A DNA stretch of 44,450 bases from Succinivibrio dextrinosolvens (GCF_900116345.1 NZ_FPAH01000021.1:1-44450); one strand, 5' to 3'. Positions 1-9,029 are shown, numbered from the stretch's first letter. Numbers and translations: made by a program. The notes: generated from the sequence alone by a model not told the origin.

Positions 1-1
1 C

Positions 2-312
2 TTAGGAGAACTCAGAAATATCTTTTCTTTAGTATGGGGCAGATTTGAATCAAAACTATTAGCATTTGATGGAGAGGCTGACCATGTTCATCTGCTAGTC
101 GGTTATCCTCCAAAAGTTGCAATCTCAAAACTAGTTCAAGCTCTCAAAGGCTATTCGAGTCTAATTATCAGAAAAAAGAATTATCCCTCTATACAAAAAA
201 AATCTTTGGGGGGAAAGCTCTTTGGTCACCATCCTATTTTGCATGCAGTTGTGGAGGAGCCTCAATTTCTATTATTAGACAATATATAGAACAACAGAAC
301 ACACCTGATTAG
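2..312 (+). pseudogene. tnpA: IS200/IS605-family TnpA transposase, 3' part, frame disrupted
   Basis: This is the C-terminal part of a Y1 HUH single-strand transposase; its 5' end lies outside the window. The HUH motif is visible as DHVHLLV near the start, followed by the family segment YPPKVAISKLVQALKGYSS. After YPSIQK the family normally reads LWG.ALWSPSYF..SCGG. Here the upstream frame runs into a stop at 285-287, while the conserved tail WSPSYFACSCGGASIS and IIRQYIEQQNTPD continues in another frame to a TAG at 310-312. Removing one A from the A8 run (near 194-202) and one G from the G6 run (near 207-213) restores a perfect family-like reading. The copy is therefore decayed, or two homopolymer errors are present. 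The family call is firm; the pseudogene status depends on base accuracy. Confidence 0.8.
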
Positions 313-332
313 AAAATATCCATTTTCTAATC
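307..332 (+). repeat. 11-bp perfect hairpin at the tnpA stop codon (probable IS right-end structure)
   Basis: GATTAGAAAAT and ATTTTCTAATC form an uninterrupted 11-bp stem around the loop ATCC, and the transposase TAG lies inside the left arm. IS200/IS605 elements carry subterminal hairpins that the transposase recognises, so this is a candidate right-end structure. It could instead be a weak terminator, although no T-run follows it directly. Confidence 0.5.
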
Positions 333-390
333 GGCACGCTTTATCCCCGAAGTAAACTGCGTGGTTTTAGTGTGACTATTACTTGATAAA

Positions 391-420
391 ATTTCGGGGT
401 TTTAAACCCCGAATTTTTTT
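391..420. terminator. Bidirectional intrinsic terminator between tnpA remnant and lipoprotein gene
   Basis: TTCGGGG and CCCCGAA form a GC-rich stem with an AT loop. Seven Ts follow on the plus strand and TTTT on the minus strand. It sits between the plus-strand transposase remnant and the 3' end of the minus-strand lipoprotein gene, so it can serve both. Confidence 0.75.
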
Positions 421-444
421 AGACAAAAGGAAAGCTAAAATATA

Positions 445-1143
445 CTAGTAAAGCTTGGTGCAGACAGAAAGAGTCTCTGATTTTACCTCTCCAACACTTG
501 CAAAGTGACATTCATATGAATGTCCCTGTTCATCTCTTACTTTGAATAAACCGTTCTTGGTCTTGGTTGGAATGTTATTTACACTATTATCTGAACTTAA
601 AGTTGGAACTGCGGTGTTTTCTGTACCCCCAACATAGGTAGGATCAGAGGATGCGGTAGTTTCTGCTGTTCTTGTATTTACTTTAGCCTTATTGGAAGGG
701 TCGTGCATATCTGCGTCACGGGTATGCTCTTTTTCCAAAGAGTATCTTGGATCACCCACGGTAATAAAGGATTTCTCAGATTTCTCTGAATCTCCTTCTT
801 CCTCGGCTTTCTTTGACAGTTCAACTGACTTGCCTACGTATTCCCATTTACCCTCAGAGGTTCTTACCTGACATAAAGCTTCATCGGATGAACCTCTTAC
901 ACCGGTATTCACCTGACACTTATAACGCTTGCCATCCTTGGATTTTAATTCGTAGGTAACGTAATCTAGACTTGGATGTAAGGTTTCCTGATTCAGAGTT
1001 AATGTATCAGCACCTACACCTATATTATTGGCAGCAATCTGAACATATTCGTCATTTGTTGTAACCATTGAACCGACAACAGCACAACCAGAAATATTAG
1101 ACGCAACAAATGCTCCTATTGCTAGGACAATCTTCTTCTTCAT
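445..1143 (-). CDS. Small lipoprotein with two Cys-pair repeats, unknown function
   Basis: The 232-residue product starts with a lipoprotein signal peptide (KKKIVLAIGAF core, lipobox ISGC, Cys20), so it is predicted to be lipid-anchored in the envelope. Two similar modules are visible. One, at about residues 64-93, contains YELKSKDGKRYKC with Cys76 and Cys91. The other is at the C-terminus, about residues 200-228, and contains FKVRDEQGHSYEC with Cys212 and Cys228. The near-equal Cys spacing suggests one disulfide per module. A charged, low-complexity linker rich in E, K, S and T separates them. I do not recognise a family. The gene stands alone, with terminator-like hairpins on both sides, and an expected signal-peptide start is used. 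Confidence 0.75.
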   Translation of the reverse strand: MKKKIVLAIGAFVASNISGCAVVGSMVTTNDEYVQIAANNIGVGADTLTLNQETLHPSLDYVTYELKSKDGKRYKCQVNTGVRGSSDEALCQVRTSEGKWEYVGKSVELSKKAEEEGDSEKSEKSFITVGDPRYSLEKEHTRDADMHDPSNKAKVNTRTAETTASSDPTYVGGTENTAVPTLSSDNSVNNIPTKTKNGLFKVRDEQGHSYECHFASVGEVKSETLSVCTKLY

Positions 1144-1302
1144 TTTTTTATATCCCTTTGATTATTTATTATGTATTTTGCAAGATTTTATCTTATTGTT
1201 TCACATTCTTGGAAAAATAGTCAAAATCTTGTATCACAGATCACAAGTTTTGCATAACTTGCATTAATTCTGTGTAACTTTCTGGTCAACTTTATGTACA
1301 AA

Positions 1303-1340
1303 CAAAAAGCGCCATAAACTTTACATCTATGACGCCTTTA
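1303..1340 (-). terminator. Intrinsic terminator of pgm
   Basis: Read on the minus strand, AAAGGCGTCATA pairs with TATGGCGCTTT through one bulged G and one G-U pair, and TTTTTG follows. It begins about 28 bases after the pgm stop codon. Confidence 0.6.
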
Positions 1341-1367
1341 GAAAACAGTTGTTAAAACTGATTCAGA

Positions 1368-3017
1368 TTAAACTCCAGCCTTCTTTAAAGCTGCGCTTAC
1401 GATCTGCTCTGCTTCAGAACCGATTCTCTTTAAGTGCTCCTCTCCCTTGAAGCTTTCCATGTAGATCTTATAAACGTTCTCAGTTCCAGATGGTCTTGCA
1501 GCGAACCAGCCGTTCTCGGTTACAACCTTCAGACCGCCGATTGCAGCACCGTTGCCAGGAGCACAGGTCAGCTTATCAATGATCTTCTCACCAGCAAGCT
1601 CAGAAGCCTCAACATCTGATGGAGACAGTTTCTTTAAAGCTGCCTTCTGAGCGGTATTTGCAGGAGCATCAACACGATCGTAGTAAGGTCTGCCGTACTT
1701 GGCTACCAGCTCCTCGTAATGCTGAGCAGGATCCTTCTCAGTTACAGCCAGCATTTCTGCTGATAGTAATGAAGCAATAATACCGTCCTTATCAGTAGTC
1801 CATACACTACCATCCTTACGTAGGAATGAAGCACCTGCAGACTCCTCACAGCCAAATGCCAGAGACTTGTCAAACAGACCAGGAACGAACCACTTGAATC
1901 CAACTGGAACCTCATAAGCCTTTCTGCCAAGACCTGCGGCAACTCTGTTCATCAGATTTGAAGATACTACAGTCTTACCAATCATTGCTTCCTTAGGCCA
2001 CATATTTCTGTGGGTATAGATGTAATTGATTGCGGCTGACAGATAGTGATTAGGATTCATAAGACCAGAATGGCAGACTATACCATGACGGTCATAGTCA
2101 GGATCGTTACCCCAGGAAATATCGAAGTCATCCTTCATTTTGATCAGACCGGCCATTGCATATGGGCTTGAGCAGTCCATACGGATCTTTCCGTCTCTAT
2201 CAATGCTCATGAATGAGAAGGTTGGATCAACAGCATAGTTTACAACCTTAAGGTTCAGATTGTATCTGTCTGCAATACGATCCCAGTAGTAAAGACCAGA
2301 ACCGCCAAGAGGATCAACACCCATCTTGATGCCTGAGTGAGAGATTGCATCCATATCAATAATCTCACCTAAAGCCTCAACATACTGAGTCAGCATGTCA
2401 TATTCTTTTACGTTAGGCAGTTTGATTGCCTGAGTATATGGAACTCTCTTAACGCCCTGAAGCTTGTTCTTTAAAATCTCATTAGCTCGGTTCTGAATTA
2501 CAGAGGTGATTTCAGTACCTGCAGGACCGCCATCAGTAGGGTTGTATTTGAAACCGCCGTTTGATGGAGGATTGTGTGAAGGGGTGATAACAATACCATC
2601 AGCTAAACCTGAGGTACGGCCCTTGTTATAGTTTAGAATTGCGAAAGAAACTGATGGAGTAGGAGTATAACCATGGTTGGTCTCAACTCTTACCTCAACA
2701 CCGTTAGCACCTAGAACCTCAACTGCGGTTGCCAGAGCAGCCTCAGATAAAGCATGGGTGTCCATACCGATAAATAATGGACCGGTAATACCCTCTTTCT
2801 GACGGTACTCAGCAATAGCCTGAGAAATAGCAATAATGTGTGACTCGGTGAATGAACCATTCAGAGAGGTTCCTCTGTGACCTGAGGTTCCGAAGCTTAC
2901 AAGCTGCTCAGGATCATCAAGATCAGGTGCATTCAAGTAATATGCTGCCATTAAACGAGGAATATTGTCCAAATCCTCATAGGTTGCTTTTTTTCCTGCT
3001 TTCTGATGCAATGCCAT
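1368..3017 (-). CDS. pgm: Phosphoglucomutase (alpha-D-glucose-phosphate specific)
   Basis: Interconverts glucose 1-phosphate and glucose 6-phosphate, linking glycogen and sugar-nucleotide synthesis to glycolysis. At 549 residues it matches the Escherichia coli Pgm length (546). The four phosphohexomutase signatures are present in order: SFGTSGHRG near residue 41; the catalytic phosphoserine loop [11 protein letters not shown] with Ser147; the metal-binding loop DPDYDRH at 305-311; the sugar-binding loop [10 protein letters not shown] near 393; and the phosphate-binding RPSGTEN near 511. The ATG is preceded by AAGGAAAG. It is a single-gene unit with its own terminator and a good -10 element (3070-3075). 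All key residues are intact and nothing is unusual. Confidence 0.97.
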   Translation of the reverse strand: MALHQKAGKKATYEDLDNIPRLMAAYYLNAPDLDDPEQLVSFGTSGHRGTSLNGSFTESHIIAISQAIAEYRQKEGITGPLFIGMDTHALSEAALATAVEVLGANGVEVRVETNHGYTPTPSVSFAILNYNKGRTSGLADGIVITPSHNPPSNGGFKYNPTDGGPAGTEITSVIQNRANEILKNKLQGVKRVPYTQAIKLPNVKEYDMLTQYVEALGEIIDMDAISHSGIKMGVDPLGGSGLYYWDRIADRYNLNLKVVNYAVDPTFSFMSIDRDGKIRMDCSSPYAMAGLIKMKDDFDISWGNDPDYDRHGIVCHSGLMNPNHYLSAAINYIYTHRNMWPKEAMIGKTVVSSNLMNRVAAGLGRKAYEVPVGFKWFVPGLFDKSLAFGCEESAGASFLRKDGSVWTTDKDGIIASLLSAEMLAVTEKDPAQHYEELVAKYGRPYYDRVDAPANTAQKAALKKLSPSDVEASELAGEKIIDKLTCAPGNGAAIGGLKVVTENGWFAARPSGTENVYKIYMESFKGEEHLKRIGSEAEQIVSAALKKAGV

Positions 3018-3069
3018 GATACTTTCCTTTGTTTATCCATATAGTTATGTTTTAAGTTGTATTCACAAT

Positions 3070-3075
3070 ATTATA
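3070..3075 (-). promoter_or_regulatory. Candidate -10 element for pgm
   Basis: On the minus strand the hexamer TATAAT lies 53 bases before the pgm start. No convincing -35 element is present at 16-18 bases, so only the -10 is called. Confidence 0.35.
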
Positions 3076-3171
3076 TAGACAGGGCAAAATCAAAAGCCAC
3101 AAAAAAATGAAAATAAACGCAAAATTGCAAAGTTTGTTGGATAATTTTTGATGAAGTGAACAGTAGTGGGG

Positions 3172-3206
3172 AAATTAAAAAGCCCTCTTAATCTTTTTGA
3201 GGGCTT
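3172..3206 (-). terminator. Intrinsic terminator of the HU gene
   Basis: On the minus strand AAGCCCTC and GAGGGCTT form an 8-bp stem around an 11-base loop, followed directly by a run of Ts. It starts about 30 bases after the HU stop codon. Confidence 0.85.
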
Positions 3207-3235
3207 CATGAAATAATTTTGATATCGAGATCAGA

Positions 3236-3511
3236 TTATTTGTTTACTGACTTCTTTAACTCTGCGCCAGCGCTGAAAGAAGGGGTCTTGGTTGCTGGAA
3301 TGTTAATAACTGCACCAGTCTGTGGATTACGACCTTCACGCTCCTTACGCTCGGTTACCTTGAAAGTACCGAAGCCAACTAACTGAACACGGTCGCCTGA
3401 AGCTAAAGCTTCGCTAACAGTGCTTAGTAATGCGTCTAAAGCATTACGTGAACTAACTAAAGTTAAACCAGAACGCTTTGCAATCTGCTCAATAAGCTCA
3501 GACTTGTTCAT
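3236..3511 (-). CDS. hupA: DNA-binding protein HU
   Basis: Nucleoid-associated HU-family histone-like protein that bends and compacts DNA. From the chosen ATG at 3509-3511 it is 91 residues, the normal HU length (about 90). The start MNKSELIEQIAKRSGL is the canonical HU N-terminus, and AAGGA lies about 10 bases upstream. An in-frame start 57 bases further upstream would add 19 residues with no family counterpart and is rejected. The DNA-intercalating arm GRNPQTG, the GFGTF core and the C-terminal helix are all present. HU, purH-purD and the DUF416 gene are also close together in E. coli (hupA, purHD, yjaG), which favours the hupA ortholog over hupB or the IHF genes. Confidence 0.93.
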   Translation of the reverse strand: MNKSELIEQIAKRSGLTLVSSRNALDALLSTVSEALASGDRVQLVGFGTFKVTERKEREGRNPQTGAVINIPATKTPSFSAGAELKKSVNK

Positions 3512-4144
3512 ATTTATTATTTTCCTTAAATTATTTGCTCCATTAGCTGGAGTAATTATTGTAGACAAATCTATTCTTAGATAAAAAATTATCCGTCAAA
3601 TCTCTTTAATACGCGGAATTCTAGGCATTCCTTCTTAAAGCGGGACTTAGTATACGCTATTTTCAATAGAATTAAGATAGATTTTTTTTTGAAAACCACT
3701 TGAAAAGGCTTATATTTCCGTATCATAGATTTTTAAGCAAAAATAACTATTTGATTTATAAGACTTTTGATTTTCTATTTTTCTTCAAAAAAAAATATAA
3801 AAAAAAATGTAGACAAAATGCACTCTTATGCCTTATATAGCGGTATTTTTCGGTGCACAAAAGGATGGCAAAAATTTTGTTTGTAAAAAAATTTTGATTA
3901 AGAAAAGCTACAATTTTTTTAAACAGAATATTACGAACACGGTAAGAAATTTCAAAACAATCTGCAGCACCACTCAAAAAAAAATTATCAAAAATCATAG
4001 CGTTGAAATATTTTGCACAAAGATATGGCAATGACATTAATTTAAGCGATTTTCATCACATAAATTGTTACAATATACGCGCTTTTTAGGGTAACCACCC
4101 TCCATTAAAGTCACTCACATAATCTATAGGAGCATATCTTAATT
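3512..4144. other. AT-rich divergent intergenic region between hupA and purH
   Basis: About 630 bases carry the upstream signals of both genes. A candidate minus-strand -10 (TATACT, 3649-3654) precedes HU. A TACAAT at 4069-4074 is a possible purH -10 without a clear -35. A short AGGGT/ACCCT hairpin lies in the purH leader near 4088-4101. No PurR-box-like palindrome was found. Two overlapping antiparallel reading frames (3756-4037 minus, 3828-4034 plus) look spurious: they are low-complexity Lys/Phe/Asn-rich and lack ribosome sites. Confidence 0.5.
3649..3654 (-). promoter_or_regulatory. Candidate -10 element for hupA
   Basis: The minus strand reads TATACT followed by a GC-containing discriminator (AAGTCCCGC), as in strongly growth-regulated promoters. 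No good -35 is visible, and the leader to the HU ATG would be about 135 bases. Confidence 0.3.
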
Positions 4145-5734
4145 ATGGAACCCCTCTTACGTCCAATCAAAAGAGCCTTAATAAGTGTTTCCGATAAGGA
4201 AGGCATTGTTGAGTTTGCACAGGAACTTGAAAAACGCAATGTTGAAATTCTGTCCACAGGCGGTACCGCAAAGCTGCTGACAGAAAAAGGAATTAAGGTT
4301 ATAGAGGTATCTGATTACACCAAATTCCCAGAAATGATGGATGGAAGAGTCAAGACACTTCATCCAAAGATTCACGGAGGCATCCTAGGCCGAAGGGGAA
4401 TTGATGAAGACGTAATGAACGAACATGATATCAAGCCTATCGATCTAGTTGTTGTAAATCTCTATCCTTTCGTAAAAACTGTTTCTGATCCTAACTGTCC
4501 TCTTGAAAAAGCAATTGAAAATATCGACATCGGCGGCCCAACCATGGTTCGTGCTGCAGCAAAGAATAACCGTGATGTTGCGATTGTTGTAAGAGCATCA
4601 GACTATGCTCGCGTTCTATCTGAGATGGACCAGAACAACGGTTCTCTAACCTGGGCAACCCGTTTTGATCTTGCAATCGCAGCTTATGAACACACTGCTG
4701 CATATGACAGTGCTATTGCTAACTACTTTGGAACCAAGGTTCCTGATTACGGTATTACTGACGGTACACAGTCAACTCTCCCAAGAACCTTAAACCTGAA
4801 CTACACCAAGCTGCAGAGCATGCGCTACGGAGAAAACCCACATCAGAAAGCAGCTTTCTATGCTGACATTGATGCTCATGATGCAGGAATTTCAACTGCA
4901 AAACAGATTCAGGGTAAAGAACTTTCATACAACAACATTGCAGATACCGATGCTGCAATAGAGTGTGTACGTCAGTTTGATGAGCCTTGCTGCGTAATCG
5001 TTAAGCATGCAAATCCATGCGGCGTAGCTTTGGGCAAGAATTTAACAGAGGCTTACGAAGATGCTTTCAACTGCGACAGCGAATCAGCCTTCGGCGGTAT
5101 CATTGCATTCAATAAGGAACTTGACGGAGCAACCGCAAAAGCTATTGTTGACAGACAGTTCTGTGAGGTTATCGTAGCTCCATCTGTGACAGAGGAAGCT
5201 AAGGCAGAAGTTGCCCGCAAGAAGAATATCCGTCTTCTGGAAACCGGTGAATTAGGACAGGCAAAACCTCGCTATGACTTCAAGAGAGTAAACGGCGGTC
5301 TGCTGGTTCAGGAAGCTGATCTTGAGGTTGTAAATAAAGAGAACCTGAAGGTTGTAACCAAGAGAGCTCCTACCGAGGACGAGATGGATGAACTGCTATT
5401 TGCATGGAAGGTATGCAAGTTCACCAAGTCTAATGCTATTGTTTACACCAATCACAAAAAGACTCTGGGTATCGGCTGCGGTCAGACAAGCCGTGTGTTC
5501 TCTGCCAGAATCGCATGTCTACGTGCAGAGGATGCCAAGCTATCACTTGAGGGTGCAGCACTGGCTTCAGATGCATTCTTCCCATTCCGTGATGGTGTTG
5601 ATGCAGCAGCTGCATCAGGCATCAAGTGCATTATTCAGCCAGGCGGTTCTATCCGTGATCAGGAAGTAATCGATGCAGCTGACGAGCACGGAATTGCTAT
5701 GGTATTCACTGGAATGCGTCACTTCAGACACTAA
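4145..5734 (+). CDS. purH: Bifunctional AICAR transformylase / IMP cyclohydrolase
   Basis: Carries out the last two steps of de novo IMP synthesis: formyl transfer from 10-formyl-tetrahydrofolate to AICAR, then ring closure. Its 529 residues equal the E. coli length. The N-terminal cyclohydrolase (MGS-like) domain, about residues 1-190, contains [22 protein letters not shown] and [10 protein letters not shown]. The C-terminal transformylase domain contains the active-site KHANPCG motif near residue 285 and [10 protein letters not shown]. The upstream AGGAG is about 12 bases from the ATG, rather far, but no other start fits. It is the first gene of the purH-purD operon, 12 bases ahead of purD. 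Confidence 0.97.
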   Translation: MEPLLRPIKRALISVSDKEGIVEFAQELEKRNVEILSTGGTAKLLTEKGIKVIEVSDYTKFPEMMDGRVKTLHPKIHGGILGRRGIDEDVMNEHDIKPIDLVVVNLYPFVKTVSDPNCPLEKAIENIDIGGPTMVRAAAKNNRDVAIVVRASDYARVLSEMDQNNGSLTWATRFDLAIAAYEHTAAYDSAIANYFGTKVPDYGITDGTQSTLPRTLNLNYTKLQSMRYGENPHQKAAFYADIDAHDAGISTAKQIQGKELSYNNIADTDAAIECVRQFDEPCCVIVKHANPCGVALGKNLTEAYEDAFNCDSESAFGGIIAFNKELDGATAKAIVDRQFCEVIVAPSVTEEAKAEVARKKNIRLLETGELGQAKPRYDFKRVNGGLLVQEADLEVVNKENLKVVTKRAPTEDEMDELLFAWKVCKFTKSNAIVYTNHKKTLGIGCGQTSRVFSARIACLRAEDAKLSLEGAALASDAFFPFRDGVDAAAASGIKCIIQPGGSIRDQEVIDAADEHGIAMVFTGMRHFRH

Positions 5735-5746
5735 TACGGAGCGCAC

Positions 5747-7027
5747 ATGAAAGTTTTAATTATCGGTAACGGCGGCAGAGAACACGCTCTTGCCTGGAGA
5801 GCTGCAAAGTCTCCTTTAGCCGAGAAGGTATATGTAGCACCAGGTAATCCTGGTACTGCAGCCGAGGACAAAATGGAGAACGTTAACATTGCTGTTAACG
5901 ATATAAAAGCACTGGTTGAATTTGCCAAAAAGGAAAATATCGGTCTTACCATTGTTGGTCCGGAGGCACCTTTAGTTGAAGGTGTTGTTGATGAATTTGA
6001 AAAGAACGGTCTGAAGATTTTCGGACCTTCAAAGGCTGGGGCTCAGCTTGAAGGTTCAAAGTCATTCACCAAGCATTTCTTAAAGCGTCACAATATCCCA
6101 ACCGCAGCCTATGAAGTATTTACAAAGGCTGATGAAGCTGAAGAATACATCAGAAAGATGGGCGCACCTATTGTTATCAAGGCAGACGGTCTTGCTGCAG
6201 GTAAAGGTGTGGTTGTAGCAATGACTGAGTCAGAGGCAATTGAAGCTGTCCACTCAATGCTGGATGAACACCAGTTCGGAGATGCCTCAGCAAGTGTTGT
6301 GATTGAAGAGTTCATGGAAGGTGAAGAAGCATCATTTATTGTGATGTCTGACACCATCAATGCTCTACCAATGGCAACCTCCCAGGACCACAAGCGTGTT
6401 GGCGACGGTGACACCGGTCCTAACACCGGCGGCATGGGTGCTTACTCCCCTGCTCCAGTTGTAACTGATGAAGTTTACAAGCGTGTAATGGATAAGATTA
6501 TCTACCCTACCCTTAAGGGCATGGCAGAGGATGGAATTCCTTACCGCGGTTTCCTTTACGCAGGTCTTATGATTGATAAGGCCGGTAACCCTCGCGTGGT
6601 TGAATTCAACTGTCGTTTTGGTGATCCTGAAACTCAGCCAATCATGATGAGAATGCAGTCAGACTTAGTTGATCTGTGCTTACATGCCTGTGATAACGAT
6701 GGTCTGAAAGGAATGGATATCAAGTATGATCCTCGTCCTGCTATCGGTGTTGTGCTTGCTGCAGAAAATTATCCTGCATCACCACGTAAAGGTGATAAAA
6801 TATTTGGCCTAGATCACAAAACTGCAGATGACATCAAAGTATTCCAGGCAGGAACCAAGCAGGTTGGCGATGATATCGTAACCTCAGGTGGTCGAGTACT
6901 TTGTGTGACAGCTTTAGGTGATGACGTGGCCCAGGCACGAACAAAAGCCTACGAGCACATTAAAAACATTCATTTCAACGGTATGTTCTTCAGAAACGAT
7001 ATTGCATGGAGAGCACTTAACCGATAA
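5747..7027 (+). CDS. purD: Phosphoribosylamine-glycine ligase (GAR synthetase)
   Basis: ATP-grasp ligase of purine synthesis that joins glycine to 5-phosphoribosylamine. It is 426 residues, compared with about 429 in E. coli. The N-terminal Rossmann motif GNGGREHA, the ATP-grasp segment PIVIKADGLAAGKGVVVA, GPNTGGMGAYSPAP and the metal-binding VEFNCRFGDPETQ are all intact. It is translated right behind purH, and the pair forms the usual purHD operon. The ATG at 5747 follows a weak GGAG. Confidence 0.97.
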   Translation: MKVLIIGNGGREHALAWRAAKSPLAEKVYVAPGNPGTAAEDKMENVNIAVNDIKALVEFAKKENIGLTIVGPEAPLVEGVVDEFEKNGLKIFGPSKAGAQLEGSKSFTKHFLKRHNIPTAAYEVFTKADEAEEYIRKMGAPIVIKADGLAAGKGVVVAMTESEAIEAVHSMLDEHQFGDASASVVIEEFMEGEEASFIVMSDTINALPMATSQDHKRVGDGDTGPNTGGMGAYSPAPVVTDEVYKRVMDKIIYPTLKGMAEDGIPYRGFLYAGLMIDKAGNPRVVEFNCRFGDPETQPIMMRMQSDLVDLCLHACDNDGLKGMDIKYDPRPAIGVVLAAENYPASPRKGDKIFGLDHKTADDIKVFQAGTKQVGDDIVTSGGRVLCVTALGDDVAQARTKAYEHIKNIHFNGMFFRNDIAWRALNR

Positions 7028-7045
7028 AAATAAAGAGGTAGATTC

Positions 7046-7822
7046 GTGACAGAAGAAATCATTAGACAGGCCATTCTATTTTTTGTAACTTTTGTCGCTA
7101 ACCTCTTTGCCAGTGTCTCCGGAGGAGGTGCTGGTTTCATTCAGTTCCCGATGCTGATCCTTTTAGGACTGCCTTTTGCGACTGCGTTGGGAACTCATAA
7201 GGTTGCCGTGGTCTTTTTAGGCATCGGAGCCATCTCCAAGAAAAAATTCGATCCTACCTTCAAATTCGATAAGACTGTTTCTCTGATCATGCTGCTTGCA
7301 GGCTGTACCAGTGTTGTTGCAGGCTCAGTTATCATTGTATCTGTTCCATCAGATATTGCTCAGATTGTTCTTGGATTTATTGTGATTGCCTCAGGCCTCT
7401 ATACCATGTTCAAAAAGTCATTCGGAGCCACTGATCTTGAGAACAGATCAAAGCTTAGAACCATAATCGGAACAATTTGCATTATATTTGTTGGACTGTT
7501 CTCCGGCTCACTTTCATCAGGTGCAGGACTGTTTGCCACACTGACTCTTGCAGGTATATTTGGTCTTGAGTTAAAAAGAGCAATCATGCACACCATGATT
7601 TTTGTGGCAACTATCTGGAATGCAGTAGGAGCAGTTACAGTAGGCGCCTTAACAGAAATCCACTGGCAGTGGATCCCTGCCATGATTATTGCGGCATTTA
7701 CAGGAGCATATCTTGGAACAACACTTCTGACAAATCTGCCAACCAGGAAAGTTAAGTTTATCTTCTCAATAGTTTCCATACTTTCCGGTGTAATTCTAAT
7801 CGCGGAAGGTTATCTGAAATAG
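7046..7822 (+). CDS. TauE/SafE-family membrane exporter (YfcA-like)
   Basis: Integral membrane protein of 258 residues in the TauE/SafE family, whose members export sulfite, sulfoacetate or related anions; the substrate here is not evident. The N-terminal motif SVSGGGAGFIQFPMLILLG with GTHK shortly after, and the second-half SGSLSSGAGLFATLTLAG with the following helix pair, show the two-repeat architecture. About eight hydrophobic segments are seen. The GTG start is preceded by AGAGG. It lies only 18 bases after purD, so it is probably co-transcribed with purHD, which is not a standard pairing. Confidence 0.85.
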   Translation: MTEEIIRQAILFFVTFVANLFASVSGGGAGFIQFPMLILLGLPFATALGTHKVAVVFLGIGAISKKKFDPTFKFDKTVSLIMLLAGCTSVVAGSVIIVSVPSDIAQIVLGFIVIASGLYTMFKKSFGATDLENRSKLRTIIGTICIIFVGLFSGSLSSGAGLFATLTLAGIFGLELKRAIMHTMIFVATIWNAVGAVTVGALTEIHWQWIPAMIIAAFTGAYLGTTLLTNLPTRKVKFIFSIVSILSGVILIAEGYLK

Positions 7823-7863
7823 AATTCTGATACACAAATGAGAATATCATCTGAACAGTAGAC

Positions 7864-7909
7864 TCTGGAACTGAGGTTAAAAGTGAAGTTACAGAAGAAC
7901 AGTTCCAGA
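7864..7909. terminator. Hairpin between convergent genes
   Basis: TCTGGAACTG (7864-7873) pairs perfectly with CAGTTCCAGA (7900-7909) across a 26-base loop, with AAAAAATAT after it. It lies between the convergent exporter and DUF416 genes. With no T-run on the plus strand and a long loop, it is only a possible terminator. Confidence 0.35.
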
Positions 7910-7930
7910 AAAAATATAGTGAATAAAGAA

Positions 7931-8527
7931 TTACTCTTTTTCTACAGCAATACCGATATTGCTTACACCATTGTTAAAAGCCAGAACTTTAAGCTTCCTT
8001 ACAAGTTCTTCTCCTCTTGAGGAGTTTTCAAGCAACTCGTATAGCTCTACCTGGAAATTAACTTCATCATCAACACTCTGCATTTCACGAAGTTCCTCAT
8101 CGGTGTACTCTCGATCTGTTTCCTGCTCAATCTTGCGAACAACTCCGCTTAAGGAAGCTCGGCTTGCCATTTCTGCCTCTTCACCCTCATGAAGAATAAT
8201 GGCAATAATAGAAGCTGACAGAGATAAGGTGGCATCAAGAGAAAAAAGATCACCTACAGAAAGATCTTTCTTTTCGTCATCAAGCATGTATGGTTCAAAC
8301 TCATCTAATACCTTTTCAAGATCGATGGTATTAAATTTGTCAGAATGAAACTGCCAAAGTGTATCTAAAGTTTTATTATAGGCATGAACACCTCCACAGA
8401 TATTCTCAACCTCAGCCCACAGAGCATAGTTAGGATACTGTCTTTGTGCCAATACCAGTGCAAACAGGCTCTGACGCCATGGAGACATCTTTGAGAGCAT
8501 ATCATAAAACTTCTCGCCAAAAATCAT
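7931..8527 (-). CDS. yjaG: DUF416 family protein (YjaG-like)
   Basis: Matches the DUF416/YjaG family by its pattern: SPWRQSLFALVLAQRQYPNY at the N-terminus (E. coli YjaG has CERMYPNYAMF), a central acidic segment, and the C-terminal SNIGIAVEK ending (SNIGIIFQQ in E. coli). The biochemical role of the family is unknown. The ATG at 8525-8527 is chosen because GAGG lies 8 bases upstream; the longer GTG form beginning at 8551 lacks a site and adds eight unsupported residues. The product is 198 residues, against 196 in E. coli. Its position near hupA and purHD mirrors E. coli. Confidence 0.85.
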   Translation of the reverse strand: MIFGEKFYDMLSKMSPWRQSLFALVLAQRQYPNYALWAEVENICGGVHAYNKTLDTLWQFHSDKFNTIDLEKVLDEFEPYMLDDEKKDLSVGDLFSLDATLSLSASIIAIILHEGEEAEMASRASLSGVVRKIEQETDREYTDEELREMQSVDDEVNFQVELYELLENSSRGEELVRKLKVLAFNNGVSNIGIAVEKE

Positions 8528-9029
8528 AGAAAAAACCTCATACAATAACACCTACAATATTATCACTCACATCAGAAAAAATAAATTTTCATCTACAAAA
8601 TCGCTATTTTTACACTCTTTTATAAAAATAAAATTTTTTTAATAGTTGTTAACTATCGCAAATATAAAGAGATTTATTGATAATATATTATTTTTTAAAC
8701 TTATGTGATGTGGATACATAAATAACTCCATTTTTTTTCTATACTAAAAAAAATTAGTGATGATTCTTTAAAAGAATCATCCAAAGAATCTGAAAAAATC
8801 TGACTTTAAAGTGTAGATAAAGTCAAATTTAAGCTTCAGATACAAATCACGAGAGTCAGCAAAGAATCAAAAAATGATTAGCCGAGAGTTAAGAACAGTG
8901 AAAGCGTTTTTCTTAAAATAATTCTTGCAAAATCATTAGGATACACTTTATCTGAGTATATATAATCGCGATAACAGCATACTTTTAAGCCAACAAAAGA
9001 GACTGTTATAACATCTTTGGGAGTTTTTT
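8528..9029. other. AT-rich upstream region of the 1852-residue gene
   Basis: This divergent non-coding stretch holds no plausible gene. An odd-symmetry palindrome GATGATTCTTT-A-AAAGAATCATC covers 8759-8781; it can form a 10-bp hairpin or serve as an operator. TATAAT at 8961-8966 is a good -10 candidate, and TTGCAA at 8925-8930 is a possible -35 for an alternative -10. The ribosome site GGGAG lies about 7 bases before the ATG at 9030. A block at 8915-8947 resembles the region upstream of the second chaperone gene. Confidence 0.45.
8961..8966 (+). promoter_or_regulatory. Candidate -10 element for the 1852-residue gene
   Basis: A perfect TATAAT lies 63 bases before the ATG. No strong -35 exists at 16-18 bases, which would suit an activator-dependent promoter. 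Confidence 0.35.

Noticed and set aside
3512-3568. Longer HU protein with a 19-residue extension
   Set aside because: The internal ATG at 3509-3511 gives the canonical HU N-terminus and has AAGGA upstream; the extension has no family support.
3756-4037. Two overlapping antiparallel reading frames upstream of purH (3756-4037 minus and 3828-4034 plus)
   Set aside because: Low-complexity Lys, Asn and Phe-rich translations of AT-rich intergenic DNA, no ribosome sites and no family resemblance.
4021-4144. PurR operator upstream of purH
   Set aside because: No palindrome close to the ACGCAAACGTTTGCGT consensus is present; only a weak TACAAT and a short hairpin are seen.
8759-8781. GATGATTCTTT-A-AAAGAATCATC as a terminator
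   Set aside because: No T-run follows on either strand, and the genes on both sides read away from it, so it is more likely an operator or chance palindrome.
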